Part shown: positions 8,959-17,804 of the stretch, one piece after another
Layout of the letters: every line of letters starts with the position of its first letter
Position numbering within the stretch: the first letter of the stretch is position 1
Assembly: GCA_964500835.1 (NCBI GenBank)
Contig: CAZCQL010000006.1
Span: 1 to 64,000, forward strand
DNA length: 64,000 nucleotides
DNA from: GCA-2748055 sp964500835
Lineage (GTDB): Bacteria > Bacteroidota > Bacteroidia > Bacteroidales > GCA-2748055
Direction: 5' to 3'
Notes under the pieces: generated by a model
The model's database searches: none
Seen by the model: only the letters and a program-made list of their open reading frames with translations
Told to the model about the DNA's origin: nothing
Made by a program: the position numbers and the translations under genes

Positions 8959-9555
8959 TTATGTAACAGCATCCAGACCTATTTCCGGTCCGTCTTTCAG
9001 GTTATTCATCGCATTGATAAGTCTTATCTTCTGAAATTTTTTCAATTCGTTTAATGTAATCCGCAATCTCTTTATGGACCCGGTTGCCAGCAGAGAGGCC
9101 CTCATCGTGCCTTTAAGCAAGGGTGTATCGGGTGTAAACCAACTGGCACTATCCCAGAATACTACATTGGCGTAATAGCTATCAGTAATACACCCCAGTT
9201 TTACAATAAGTATGTCATCACTCGAACCTCTCTGCTCAAAGAGGTCGTCTAACCCTTGCCGATCGGCACACTTAAATCCATACGATATCGTATCTGAATG
9301 AACCAGTTTAAGCGAGCGTACGGGCTTAGGTTCGTGTGGTTCGAATTCGATGCGTTCAATTTTTTCCCCATAAATCACCCGGCACTTAAGCAGCCCTTTT
9401 TCCAGGCCATTTGGAATCCGGATAACATTCGTAAGGAGTGGATGGGTACGCAATCCAAGGGCTCCTGAACGTGTCTGCTCAAACCTGCTTTGATGGAACC
9501 GAATATTTTTTAACTCGCCGTCAAGCAGCTTTATGGTTTCAATAAATTGGGACAT
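8959..9555 (-). CDS. pabC: aminotransferase class IV, probable 4-amino-4-deoxychorismate lyase
   Basis: 198 residues when started at the ATG at 9555. The longer frame from 9654 lies wholly inside pabB, so the internal start (MSQFIETIKLLDGEL) is preferred; it overlaps the 3' end of pabB by 17 bases. The chain resembles short PLP-dependent class IV proteins of Bacteroidota: an N-terminal ET..L.G....RFHQSRFEQT block, SYGFKCADRQGLDDLF in the middle and LKGTMRASLL near the C-terminus, where PabC and IlvE have GTTR-like phosphate loops. Lyase would cleave aminodeoxychorismate to p-aminobenzoate and pyruvate for folate synthesis. Location beside pabB supports this over a transaminase role. Confidence 0.85.
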   Translation of the reverse strand: MSQFIETIKLLDGELKNIRFHQSRFEQTRSGALGLRTHPLLTNVIRIPNGLEKGLLKCRVIYGEKIERIEFEPHEPKPVRSLKLVHSDTISYGFKCADRQGLDDLFEQRGSSDDILIVKLGCITDSYYANVVFWDSASWFTPDTPLLKGTMRASLLATGSIKRLRITLNELKKFQKIRLINAMNNLKDGPEIGLDAVT

Positions 9556-10531
9556 ATACCTTGTTTTGCAATTCTTCAAACTCCTTATTCCAATCACTTT
9601 GAAAGGTAATCCCCCCTCCGCTTTTAAATACCAGTTGTTTATCCTGCTTTTCAATATAACGGATGGATACAGCCGAGTCGAGGTTTATTCCATTAAAATA
9701 TCCGAAAATCCCTGTATAGAATCCCCGATCATACGCCTCTACTTCCCGGATAATTTCCACAGTTTTCTTCTTGGGTGCCCCACAGACGGACCCGGCAGGA
9801 AGAAGGTTAAATAACCGGTCACCCAGCGATGTCCTGAAATCCAGGGGTAATTTCCCGGTTACTTCCGAACTCATTTGAAGTAGTTCACCTTGATTAGTTC
9901 GTTGTGTTTCAATGTATTTGAAACGCTTCACTCGCACAAGAGAGGCTATTGTGCTCAGATCATTGCGGATGAGATCAACGATCGTATTGTGCTCGGCGTC
10001 TTCTTTACGGTCAGATGCAAGCAACCGGTATGCGCCTGGTATGGTGGAATCAATGGTTCCTTTCATGGGGTTCGACGTGATGGTATTTCCATGAATGCGT
10101 ACAAACCTCTCCGGACTAAATATGACCAATTCATCCTTTAACAGCAGTTTATATGTGGCCCTGCTGCCCACAAAAATTTCCTGGAGTGTATAGTTGCATT
10201 CAACCGGCGTGGGGAAGGTGAGATTCAACAAAAAGGAGTTTCCATAATGGATATGGTCCATCACCCTGGCAAAGGCTTCTTGGTACTTCTCTTTGTCCAT
10301 TGGTATTTTGTTGAATTGAAGGGGAATACCTGGATCGATCTCAAATGAGTGGTTAGTCAGGCCAGGCATATCGATGTATAACCCCTTGCTGGCAGCTTCG
10401 GCAAGAGTAAATATAAGATTTTCTTTTCCTTCAAAACTTATCAGGAAAACAAATGGTATTTTTCCAGAAGCATACCTGTTTATGGTCTCAATCGATTCCT
10501 TCTTAGATAACCGTGGCACTTCATCCCCCAT
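9539..10531 (-). CDS. pabB: aminodeoxychorismate synthase component I
   Basis: 330 residues: a chorismate-binding enzyme without the full N-terminal domain, as is common in Bacteroidota. Diagnostic motifs are PMKGT (Lys157, the lysine typical of PabB where anthranilate and isochorismate enzymes differ), ERFVRIHGN, DLIRNDLSTIASLVRV and LPAGSVCGAPKKKTVEIIREVE. It converts chorismate plus ammonia to 4-amino-4-deoxychorismate in the cytosol for folate. pabC overlaps its 3' end, and the Na/Pi symporter gene ends three bases upstream, so all three are probably on one transcript. No glutaminase pabA/trpG is present here. Confidence 0.94.
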   Translation of the reverse strand: MGDEVPRLSKKESIETINRYASGKIPFVFLISFEGKENLIFTLAEAASKGLYIDMPGLTNHSFEIDPGIPLQFNKIPMDKEKYQEAFARVMDHIHYGNSFLLNLTFPTPVECNYTLQEIFVGSRATYKLLLKDELVIFSPERFVRIHGNTITSNPMKGTIDSTIPGAYRLLASDRKEDAEHNTIVDLIRNDLSTIASLVRVKRFKYIETQRTNQGELLQMSSEVTGKLPLDFRTSLGDRLFNLLPAGSVCGAPKKKTVEIIREVEAYDRGFYTGIFGYFNGINLDSAVSIRYIEKQDKQLVFKSGGGITFQSDWNKEFEELQNKVYVPIY

Positions 10532-10534
10532 CTT

Positions 10535-12595
10535 TTATGTGGCCTTTTGATTCCATTCCAGAGCGATCCTGGCAGTATTTGTAATGTGACTGTCAATGGT
10601 GCTGAAGAGTGCCAGGATCTCCAAATGGGTTTTGCTGCTGTCGATGGACTCCTTCATGCCTTCCAGAATGCGGGCATAATGTTGTTTTTCCAACTCCTGT
10701 GAGAGTACCCTGTAATCTTTGTGCTTTGATTTCATCCGGGCCGCTTTTTGAAGGTTGGTTTCTTCAAAAACCACCAGCGAGCGTTTTAACTGTTTTTCTA
10801 TCTTTGCATGGTACTCTTTAAGCTCTTTTTTCCCATCCTCAGAAAAGTCATAATCTTTGAGTACCCATTTTTCAGCTCTGTTTGCCAGCCCTCCTGAAAT
10901 AATATCTGCGATCTGCTCAAATTCATTCATGGAATATAGCATATGGAACGATTCATTGACCCTTTTACTGTTCACCGATTCCCTGTTGATCTTAAGCAGG
11001 TACTCTTTGATGGAGTCTCTCAGGAAGTTAACTTCCTGTTCGTGCGTGTAGATGTCATTTAGTGAGGTTGCCTCCTTCTCCAGGAAGGGGCGGAGGATCA
11101 GGGAAAACATGGTTCTTACAATCATTCCCATGCGAATAATCTCTTGTTTGGCAAGATTCAGGGCAAGCGAGGGTGTTGTAATCATGCCCTGGTCAAGGTA
11201 AAGCGTAGCGAATGTTACTTTCCCCTGTTCCCTGGGCTTCCCCATAAGCCAGTCCACAAACCTGGCAACCTGGGGCGTGATGGGAAGTATCACCATCATA
11301 AGGACGAGGTTAATAAGGGTATGTGAATTGGCAATGAGCCTGGCCAATGAGGCCTCCGGGGCAAACCGAACCATCCATTCGCCCAACTGGACGGTCCAGC
11401 CGGCAAAAATGAGGACAGTGATGAACTTGATAATAATAAAAGCCACGGCTACCTTTTTCGCCTCAATTCCAGACTTCATGCTTGAAAGTAATGCGGTTAC
11501 CGGGGTTCCCAGATTTGACCCCAGCAGCAGAGGAATGGAGGCATCCAATGACAGCAATCCCTGAGAGGCTAAAACGATCATGATCCCGATAAACGCACTG
11601 CTTGACTGTATCAGAGCTGTAAAGGCAGTTCCAACCAGTATGCCGACCAATGGATTTTCCAGTTTAAGAAGCAATTCGATGAAAGGACTCCATTCCCGCA
11701 AAGGAGCCATGGCATCTGACATGATGTGCATTCCGAAAAAGAGGACGCCAAATCCAAACAACGAATACCCGATAGATTTCACATGCTCTTTTTTAGAAAA
11801 TGTCTGCATAAAGAATCCAACTGCCACCAGCAAGAGGCTGTATTCCGTGATCTTAAAAGCGATCATCTGAGCCGTAATGGTGGTACCGATGGCAGCACCC
11901 AGAAGAACAGGAATAGTCTGTCTGAATTGCAGAAGGCTGGCATTGACAAAGCTTACAAGCATTACGGAAGTTGCGCTGCTGCTCTGGATCACAGTGGTTA
12001 CGACCGTTCCAATCCCGGCTCCGATAATGCGGTTGTGGGTTACATTTTCGAGAATGGAACGCAAACGTTCACCTGCCGATTTTTGCATTCCTTCACTCAT
12101 GGCATGCATGCCAAACAGGAAAAGACCCAATCCTCCAAACAGGCCGATGACAAGCATGTAAATCCAATTTTTTCGAATGGCGTTGGCCTGATAGAATACT
12201 TCATTATCAGGGAATCCTTCAGCAATTCGGCACGATACACGGTATGCCCCTTTCTTTGAACCCAGGATAAGAGACGTTTGTGCGCGGCCCATGGAATCTG
12301 TAAATACCAGGGAGTTGCCCACTTCTTCTCCGCTGGATTGATCAGGATGTGCGACGATTCTGAACGAGACCTGAAGTTCAGCCACCGGAATTCCATGTTC
12401 ATTGGTTACCCTGACTGAAATGGGTTTTTTTAAAGGTTGACCACATAATCCGGATATGACACCAGGAGTCTTATCTTCAATAGAAATATTCAGATGCCTT
12501 TGAAGAGTGTCTTGCAGCAGAGTTGCTGAGTCCTGTGAAAATAGTGACAGGCTTGTGAGAATAGTGATCGCAATATATGCCAGCATTCTTTGCAT
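10535..12595 (-). CDS. Na/Pi cotransporter family protein with Ig-like and PhoU-like domains
   Basis: 686 residues in three parts. After a signal peptide (about 1-21) comes an extracytoplasmic Ig-like domain of the invasin/Big_1 kind (about 33-130; VRVTNEHGIPVAELQVSF). The central part (about 145-455) is a NptA/PNaS-type symporter with repeated glycine/serine-rich QSSSAT and QSSSAF motifs and about nine membrane segments. The C-terminal part (about 470-680) is helical and PhoU-like. The protein imports phosphate with sodium or has a related function, with PhoU-like control. It is the first gene of the pabB-pabC transcript. Confidence 0.92.
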   Translation of the reverse strand: MQRMLAYIAITILTSLSLFSQDSATLLQDTLQRHLNISIEDKTPGVISGLCGQPLKKPISVRVTNEHGIPVAELQVSFRIVAHPDQSSGEEVGNSLVFTDSMGRAQTSLILGSKKGAYRVSCRIAEGFPDNEVFYQANAIRKNWIYMLVIGLFGGLGLFLFGMHAMSEGMQKSAGERLRSILENVTHNRIIGAGIGTVVTTVIQSSSATSVMLVSFVNASLLQFRQTIPVLLGAAIGTTITAQMIAFKITEYSLLLVAVGFFMQTFSKKEHVKSIGYSLFGFGVLFFGMHIMSDAMAPLREWSPFIELLLKLENPLVGILVGTAFTALIQSSSAFIGIMIVLASQGLLSLDASIPLLLGSNLGTPVTALLSSMKSGIEAKKVAVAFIIIKFITVLIFAGWTVQLGEWMVRFAPEASLARLIANSHTLINLVLMMVILPITPQVARFVDWLMGKPREQGKVTFATLYLDQGMITTPSLALNLAKQEIIRMGMIVRTMFSLILRPFLEKEATSLNDIYTHEQEVNFLRDSIKEYLLKINRESVNSKRVNESFHMLYSMNEFEQIADIISGGLANRAEKWVLKDYDFSEDGKKELKEYHAKIEKQLKRSLVVFEETNLQKAARMKSKHKDYRVLSQELEKQHYARILEGMKESIDSSKTHLEILALFSTIDSHITNTARIALEWNQKAT

Positions 12596-12693
12596 GGTAC
12601 AAATTAACTACCCACCCGGTTAAATTTTTAAATATACAAATTCATATGCGAAGGGTTTCGTATCTTTCACACCAATTTACCCACCTTCGACCC

Positions 12694-14994
12694 ATGAGAA
12701 AGAATCTTTTTTTACTCATTTTTATGGGGCTGATTTCACACCTTGTGACAGCCCAGGAACTGGGGCTGAAAGTTAACAAGGAATTTGGTAATCTTGAAAG
12801 TTGGGTCGTTCAGGCCCAGTTTTCCCCCTTTCGGAATTACTTCGCATATGCTATTGGAGATAACACTCTGAGGGTATATGACCGCGACTGGGAAAAGATC
12901 CTCGAACATCAGGGAAATCCAGAAGCCTTTGGAGGTGTCTTTGCATTTTCCCCCGATGAAAAATATTTGGTCTATGGAAGGTACCAGGGAAACAGTGATA
13001 TTGCCATAATCAGGTTGGAGGATATGAACGTCACCCAGGTGCTCAATCAGCATTCCTTCAGCATTAGTCATCTGGAGTTTAGTAATGACGGAAAATGGAT
13101 GGTTTCCAGCTCATTGGATGAACAGGTGATGATTTGGAAGCTAAAGGATGAATCATTTGAATTTGTAAAATTATATGATGAATTTGAATCGGATGTCAAT
13201 GAAACCAGTTTTAGCTTTGATGACAGGTACCTCGCCACAGGTGATACCTATGGAAATGTGCTGGTACTCAGGAATAAAGAGTCCGGTTTCGAGTTATTTC
13301 AGAAATTTAAGTACCGCAGGCACGGAGTGCAAACCATCGCCTTTCATCCCCAGGAGTATTCGTTTGTTACCGGATCATCTAACGGGCTAAGGAGGTATAA
13401 GCTGCAGGGTGATGCCTTTGTTTTAACGGATTCACTGGAGGAAAGGACCGATGTGAGGAATCCGGTCCATTACAGCCCTGACGGAAATTTCCTTGCCTAT
13501 GGTCATTACCGTACTGCGGTCATTTCCAGGTTAGTAAATGACTCAATCTATCCTGTTGATTTTGTCTACAGGCACATGGATAATGTATTTGGAGCCTCCT
13601 TTTCTGAGGACGGGGAGTTCCTGACCACGTACGGAGGGGACAAACAAATCATTATCTGGGAGATAAATAAGGTGTCACCTTCAGATAAATCTCTTGTAGT
13701 TTCCTGGTTAAACGCCGACCTCTCACTTGCGCAAAGACGTTCATTAAATCCCTCAGCTGTAAAAGAGATAGTTGAATCTGTAAACAAGAAATTAACTTTG
13801 CCTAGGGATGAATTTGAGACCTCACAGGAGTACGCAGATCGCATGAAGAAGCTGGCCCAGTGGACTCTTATGAAGATGCAGAAGGAGATGGAGAATCTGT
13901 ACGATGTGCAAACCAGGGCCGGAACTGTTGAGATTCCCCTTCAGGGATTGATAGGGTATAATGCCGACCTGCAAATATATAAAATCAAGTTTATGGAAAC
14001 GGAGGCGGGGGTGGCCATTCCCATTGAGGCAGCCAGGAAGTTTAAAAGTCAATGGACCAAAGCCCGCATCACGGCAGTAAAGGAGAAAGGCGATTCAGGT
14101 AAAAGCAGCAGGTATACTTCGTTTAAGCTTTATAATCCGGCCGACAGGAAATATTATAAAGTAACTCCCCTGGAAAATCCTTTTCAAATGGAGGAGGAGC
14201 AGGCCAGTGAACGTGCCGTAGTAAAATCCATCGAACTGCCGGATTCGTTAAAATATGTCGGCAGTAGCACAACGTATGCATTGATGTTCGCTACCAACGT
14301 GTATGATTATTATTCGGATCTTATAAACCCCGTGCTGGATGCCCAGACCATTGCTGCAGAGTTGGAAGAAAGCTACGGAGTAATTTCTGAAGTTGTCTTA
14401 AACCCGACACTTTCAGAAACCGCCTCAGTAATCAGGAAATTTGCCACTCAAAGGTATAAACCGGAAGATAACCTGATGATATTCTTTGCCGGTCATGGTG
14501 TGTATGACGAGGTGTTCAGAGAGGGGTATGTAATTTCACGTGATTCACGCGCTGATGATATGGGCAAGACCTCGTACCTGTCCCATTCTAACCTGCGCAC
14601 GATGATCAATAACATCGGTTGCTCCCATATTTTCCTGGTGATGGATGTTTGTTTTGGAGGAACATTTGATCCGCTCCTAAGCTCATCGCACAGAGGAGTT
14701 TCGGCAGAGTATGCGGAGATTTCCACCCAGGAGTTCGTGGAGCGGAAATTAAAGTATAAAACCAGGCTTTACCTTACTTCCGGAGGCAAGGAGTATGTGC
14801 CAGATGGAAGGCCGGGATTTCATTCCCCGTTTGCACGGCGTCTGATTGAATCTCTTAGGTATTACGGTGGCAGCGACGGGGTACTAACCACATCCGAAAT
14901 CCTTCAATTCGTGGAAAAAGTAAATCCTCAGCCCAGGTTTGGCGAGTTCGGCGACAACGAACCTGGCAGCGATTTTATTCTGGTGGTCAGATAG
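12694..14994 (+). CDS. exported WD40-repeat caspase-like (peptidase C14) protein
   Basis: 766 residues from the ATG at 12694, which gives a clean signal peptide ending LVTAQ; an upstream in-frame ATG at 12577 would bury it and overlaps the divergent gene. Residues about 25-345 form a beta-propeller of WD40-like repeats (VQAQFSPFRNYFAYA, LEFSNDGKWMVSSS, ASFSEDGEFLTTY). A helical linker domain (about 370-480) follows, then a caspase fold (about 490-766) with the catalytic pair visible: His601 in FFAGHG and Cys653 in VMDVCFGG. Exported caspase-like peptidases of this design occur in Bacteroidota; roles are unknown. Monocistronic; a TATCTTTC box at 12661 may be its promoter. Confidence 0.9.
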   Translation: MRKNLFLLIFMGLISHLVTAQELGLKVNKEFGNLESWVVQAQFSPFRNYFAYAIGDNTLRVYDRDWEKILEHQGNPEAFGGVFAFSPDEKYLVYGRYQGNSDIAIIRLEDMNVTQVLNQHSFSISHLEFSNDGKWMVSSSLDEQVMIWKLKDESFEFVKLYDEFESDVNETSFSFDDRYLATGDTYGNVLVLRNKESGFELFQKFKYRRHGVQTIAFHPQEYSFVTGSSNGLRRYKLQGDAFVLTDSLEERTDVRNPVHYSPDGNFLAYGHYRTAVISRLVNDSIYPVDFVYRHMDNVFGASFSEDGEFLTTYGGDKQIIIWEINKVSPSDKSLVVSWLNADLSLAQRRSLNPSAVKEIVESVNKKLTLPRDEFETSQEYADRMKKLAQWTLMKMQKEMENLYDVQTRAGTVEIPLQGLIGYNADLQIYKIKFMETEAGVAIPIEAARKFKSQWTKARITAVKEKGDSGKSSRYTSFKLYNPADRKYYKVTPLENPFQMEEEQASERAVVKSIELPDSLKYVGSSTTYALMFATNVYDYYSDLINPVLDAQTIAAELEESYGVISEVVLNPTLSETASVIRKFATQRYKPEDNLMIFFAGHGVYDEVFREGYVISRDSRADDMGKTSYLSHSNLRTMINNIGCSHIFLVMDVCFGGTFDPLLSSSHRGVSAEYAEISTQEFVERKLKYKTRLYLTSGGKEYVPDGRPGFHSPFARRLIESLRYYGGSDGVLTTSEILQFVEKVNPQPRFGEFGDNEPGSDFILVVR

Positions 14995-15039
14995 CGGTAA
15001 TTCATATTCTTGCATCACATATTCCGGTGCTTGTACTTG

Positions 15040-16182
15040 TTATTCAAATATTTCAGAATCAGGAAAAAATGCCAGCCACGCAAACGCAAAGTGATTGGAG
15101 TGCGGCACAATCGCAAGTTGCGATCCCTTCATCCTGCCTTCAATGCATCTTCCTGTGATATCCCAACGGGAGCCAGAAATGTCATCAACGAAGTACTCAT
15201 CCCCTTTCTTAAAGGTAAGCAATTGTCCATCCAGGGTCGGATTAAAAACAGTCACTGATCCGATACTCTTCGATGCACTGATCTTGCTTGCGTCAAGCAC
15301 AGAGACTGTTCGTTCGCTGTGAAAAAAGACTAGGTTGAAGTTCTTAAACCTGTCATTTACCACACCCTCGGCAGATATTTTTGAAAAGGGATATATCTTG
15401 TATTCTCCGTTAACTTCTATATCAATTACTCGCTCCATGGCAGGCAACCTTTTGTCCACATCCTCAGTGTTAAAAAAGCGGTCATACGGGTTCGAACCTT
15501 TCTTATCATATCCAACGTACGGATTAGTACCATACCGGCTGGAAAGTCTCTCGTTGCTGTTCGAATTTGAAAGAATTATCCCTTCAGGGTATCGTTGGAA
15601 AAATTCTTCAACGGAAATGACCAGTGAAGGAATTACTTCTAATAAAGTACCTGTGTATTCTCCTACGATGGCCTCCCCCATAAACTGTTGCCAGAGTGTC
15701 TCCGTCCCGGTATCCAGCATAACCATATCGCTTTTACGCAGCATTCCGGAAACTTCAAATTCCAGGACCTTTTCCTTCCCGTTAATATTTACCCGTCTGT
15801 CATAAACCACACTCGCGTTGCACAGGGGACAGTAGGTGGCCAATATGGGAACATCCCCTATTTTGTCGTTGGAGATCTCATGAGTAGTAAGCATATTCAG
15901 TGGATATGCTTTTGCTTTCCCGCCAATTTCAACGCTGATTACCGGTTCATGAAGATAGAACGCGTTTAATCCATCATTCTTATTCAAAAAAGAGGGATAG
16001 TCTATTTTTGGAAAAGTCCCTTTGGGGAGGACCAGGGTAATCTCTGACAGGTCCACGCCATATTTAGTGGTATCTGTCTTCCATGTGAATTCCAGATTCC
16101 TTGGATTCTTAAACTGGGCATTAGAGGGTATCATAATTGTCAGCAGGATAGATATGGAAAGTAATTTCTCAATTCTATTCAT
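15040..16182 (-). CDS. DUF3179 domain-containing protein, exported
   Basis: About 380 residues from the ATG at 16182, which begins a good signal peptide (LLSISILLTIMIPSNAQ); ten extra codons upstream are open. The DUF3179 domain fills most of the chain, with the hallmark ATYCPLCNASVVYDR (about 118-132), a Cys-x-x-Cys pair that in some relatives has selenocysteine, and the later WQQFMGEAIVGEYTG and SGSRWDITGRC blocks. Family function is not established; the redox-active-looking CxxC suggests thiol or metal chemistry (inference). It is convergent with the caspase gene and lies downstream of the ExbB-like gene on the same strand. Confidence 0.9.
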   Translation of the reverse strand: MNRIEKLLSISILLTIMIPSNAQFKNPRNLEFTWKTDTTKYGVDLSEITLVLPKGTFPKIDYPSFLNKNDGLNAFYLHEPVISVEIGGKAKAYPLNMLTTHEISNDKIGDVPILATYCPLCNASVVYDRRVNINGKEKVLEFEVSGMLRKSDMVMLDTGTETLWQQFMGEAIVGEYTGTLLEVIPSLVISVEEFFQRYPEGIILSNSNSNERLSSRYGTNPYVGYDKKGSNPYDRFFNTEDVDKRLPAMERVIDIEVNGEYKIYPFSKISAEGVVNDRFKNFNLVFFHSERTVSVLDASKISASKSIGSVTVFNPTLDGQLLTFKKGDEYFVDDISGSRWDITGRCIEGRMKGSQLAIVPHSNHFAFAWLAFFPDSEIFE

Positions 16183-16258
16183 GGATATATAATTTATACA
16201 GACATATAACAATTAACCCGCTCCGGTGTTGAGCTTATCCAAGTCTCGCCCCATTTTG

Positions 16259-16657
16259 TTATCCATTCGATTCGCGGGTACCTGTTTTGTGATACCACAA
16301 ATCTAATAAGAACCATAAGAGGATGGCCAGTAAATTGATAAAAATTCCATAAAGGGTCGTAATCATGGAGACTTTCAACCCTCCCGCAAGAATCGCAGGA
16401 GATATGTCATTTGCGCCTTCAATGGCCTGGAAAGCCATCAAAAGGCCAATTAGCTGACCAAGGATCCCTGTAATCATTGTAAACATTCCTACTGACTTAA
16501 TATAACTTAGCTGGTGCCAGAAGTTATTCTTCTTTGCAGATTTCCCCGAGGAAATCATTACCGCAAAGTATACCGAGATCGCCAGAATGATCACCAGCAA
16601 GATGGTAAGTATACCCATGAACAGGCTCCCTCCCATAATAAATAGATCTTTCATCAT
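16259..16657 (-). CDS. short MotA/TolQ/ExbB proton-channel-like membrane protein
   Basis: 132 residues with three hydrophobic segments (about 5-33, 50-75 and 92-118). The middle region (KSVGMFTMITGILGQLIGL) and the third segment (LAGGLKVSMITTLYGIFINL) match the conserved core of MotA/TolQ/ExbB channels, where the TLYG-like motif faces the proton path. It is shorter than usual TolQ/ExbB (about 200-240), and no ExbD/TolR or TonB gene is adjacent, so it is an orphan. It could power a partner encoded elsewhere. The second Met (residue 2) may be the start. Confidence 0.8.
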   Translation of the reverse strand: MMKDLFIMGGSLFMGILTILLVIILAISVYFAVMISSGKSAKKNNFWHQLSYIKSVGMFTMITGILGQLIGLLMAFQAIEGANDISPAILAGGLKVSMITTLYGIFINLLAILLWFLLDLWYHKTGTRESNG

Positions 16658-16775
16658 TGCATGTGTTTAATTAAACGTAAATTCTCTACAAAGGTAAGTT
16701 CGAGTCTATATACGTTGCAAGGTCGAATCCGGTCCAAAACCTGCTATCTATCGATAATCCCCAAATAGGTAGACA

Positions 16776-16783
16776 TATTTTTG
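16776..16783 (+). promoter_or_regulatory. Bacteroidota -7 box upstream of the LytTR gene
   Basis: TATTTTTG matches TAnnTTTG and sits 23 bases before the ATG at 16807. No good TTG element is seen at the expected upstream distance, so this is a moderate candidate. Confidence 0.4.
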
Positions 16784-16806
16784 CGATATTTATTTTGTCA
16801 ATTGCT

Positions 16807-17562
16807 ATGAAAACATACCAGCATATTATTTTCTGGATATTGGTGTACGGCTCCCTGACCATAATATTTGCCAATTGGTTTGATGGACATGCAGAGGCAT
16901 TTTATTATGTATCTCTCCTGATGCCAGTGGTCATGGGCACTTCCTATTTTTTTAACTATTTTCTTGTTCCGAGGTTCCTGTTCAGACAGAAATTCCTGCT
17001 GTTTGGATTGTATACCTTTTATTTGTTAATAATATCGCTTTGTTTGGAGTTAATCGCAAGTATTGCAGCCATGCTACTCATCATTTATTACGGTATCAAT
17101 CCCACGGGAGCACTTGTTACTGATGTGTTCACCCTGGCCATCATATTATATTTCATTGTACTCGTAAAGTCGTTTATTTTATTAATGAAGCACTATTTTG
17201 TGGATCAGCGAGTCATCACGGATCTTGAAAAAAAACAATCCTTGCTGGACCAGGGATTCTTTACCGTTCGTTCAAACAGGCAGACATCAACTGTCCGATT
17301 TGAAGAACTGCTCTATATAGAAAGCCTGGCAGATTACATTAAAATTCACCAGTCAACAGGTACTCCCATCACCTCAAGAGAAAAAATAAGCCACATCCAA
17401 AAAGAACTGCCTGATACATTTATCAGAATCCATCGTTCTTTTATTGTGAATACCACAAAGATATCGGCTTTCTCAATGGAATATGTGGTCATCGACGAGC
17501 AGGAACTACCCATCAGCCGTACCTATAAGAAAGAGGTCGGAGCAAAACTGCAAAAAGAGTAA
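16807..17562 (+). CDS. membrane-anchored LytTR-family DNA-binding regulator
   Basis: 251 residues from the ATG at 16807 (a TTG four codons upstream is also open). Four hydrophobic segments (about 5-25, 38-58, 70-95 and 105-135) are followed by a short linker and a LytTR DNA-binding domain (about 150-250: FFTVRSNRQTSTVRFEEL, YIESLADYIKIH, FIRIHRSFIVN). There is no receiver domain, so it is not a normal response regulator; the membrane part may sense a signal or pair with a histidine kinase elsewhere. No kinase gene is adjacent. Confidence 0.9.
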   Translation: MKTYQHIIFWILVYGSLTIIFANWFDGHAEAFYYVSLLMPVVMGTSYFFNYFLVPRFLFRQKFLLFGLYTFYLLIISLCLELIASIAAMLLIIYYGINPTGALVTDVFTLAIILYFIVLVKSFILLMKHYFVDQRVITDLEKKQSLLDQGFFTVRSNRQTSTVRFEELLYIESLADYIKIHQSTGTPITSREKISHIQKELPDTFIRIHRSFIVNTTKISAFSMEYVVIDEQELPISRTYKKEVGAKLQKE

Positions 17563-17604
17563 CAAGCAGGTAATATTCTCCAACAACTTCACTTGTTTGT
17601 TTTG

Positions 17605-17678
17605 TGAACTAGAGAGGAGTCGAACCCCCAACCTCCTGATCCGTAGTCAGGTGCTCTATCCAGTTGAGCTACTAGTCC
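17605..17678 (-). tRNA. tRNA-Arg (anticodon ACG)
   Basis: Read on the minus strand, 74 nucleotides fold into a full cloverleaf. The acceptor stem GGACTAG pairs with CTAGTTC (one G-U), the D arm contains AGCTCAACTGGATAGAGC, the anticodon stem CCTGA/TCAGG encloses loop CTACGGA giving ACG, and the T arm has GTTCGACTC. The discriminator base is A. The CCA end is not encoded. ACG, with A34 changed to inosine, reads CGU/CGC/CGA codons. It lies between the LytTR and AsmA genes, on the opposite strand. Confidence 0.96.
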
Positions 17679-17804
17679 ATCGTTTCAGTTGCTTTTCAGT
17701 ACCTGGCTGGCAAGCGATTGCAAATTTAATCAAATCGGCATAAATCCAAAACACTTTAGCCATCTTTCATGTTCTCTATATATATTTGATAAAAACACGC
17801 TGAA

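Noticed and set aside
11726..12259. 177-codon plus-strand frame inside the Na/Pi symporter gene
   Set aside because: It is a shadow of the symporter coding strand, with low-complexity composition and no family match that I can see.
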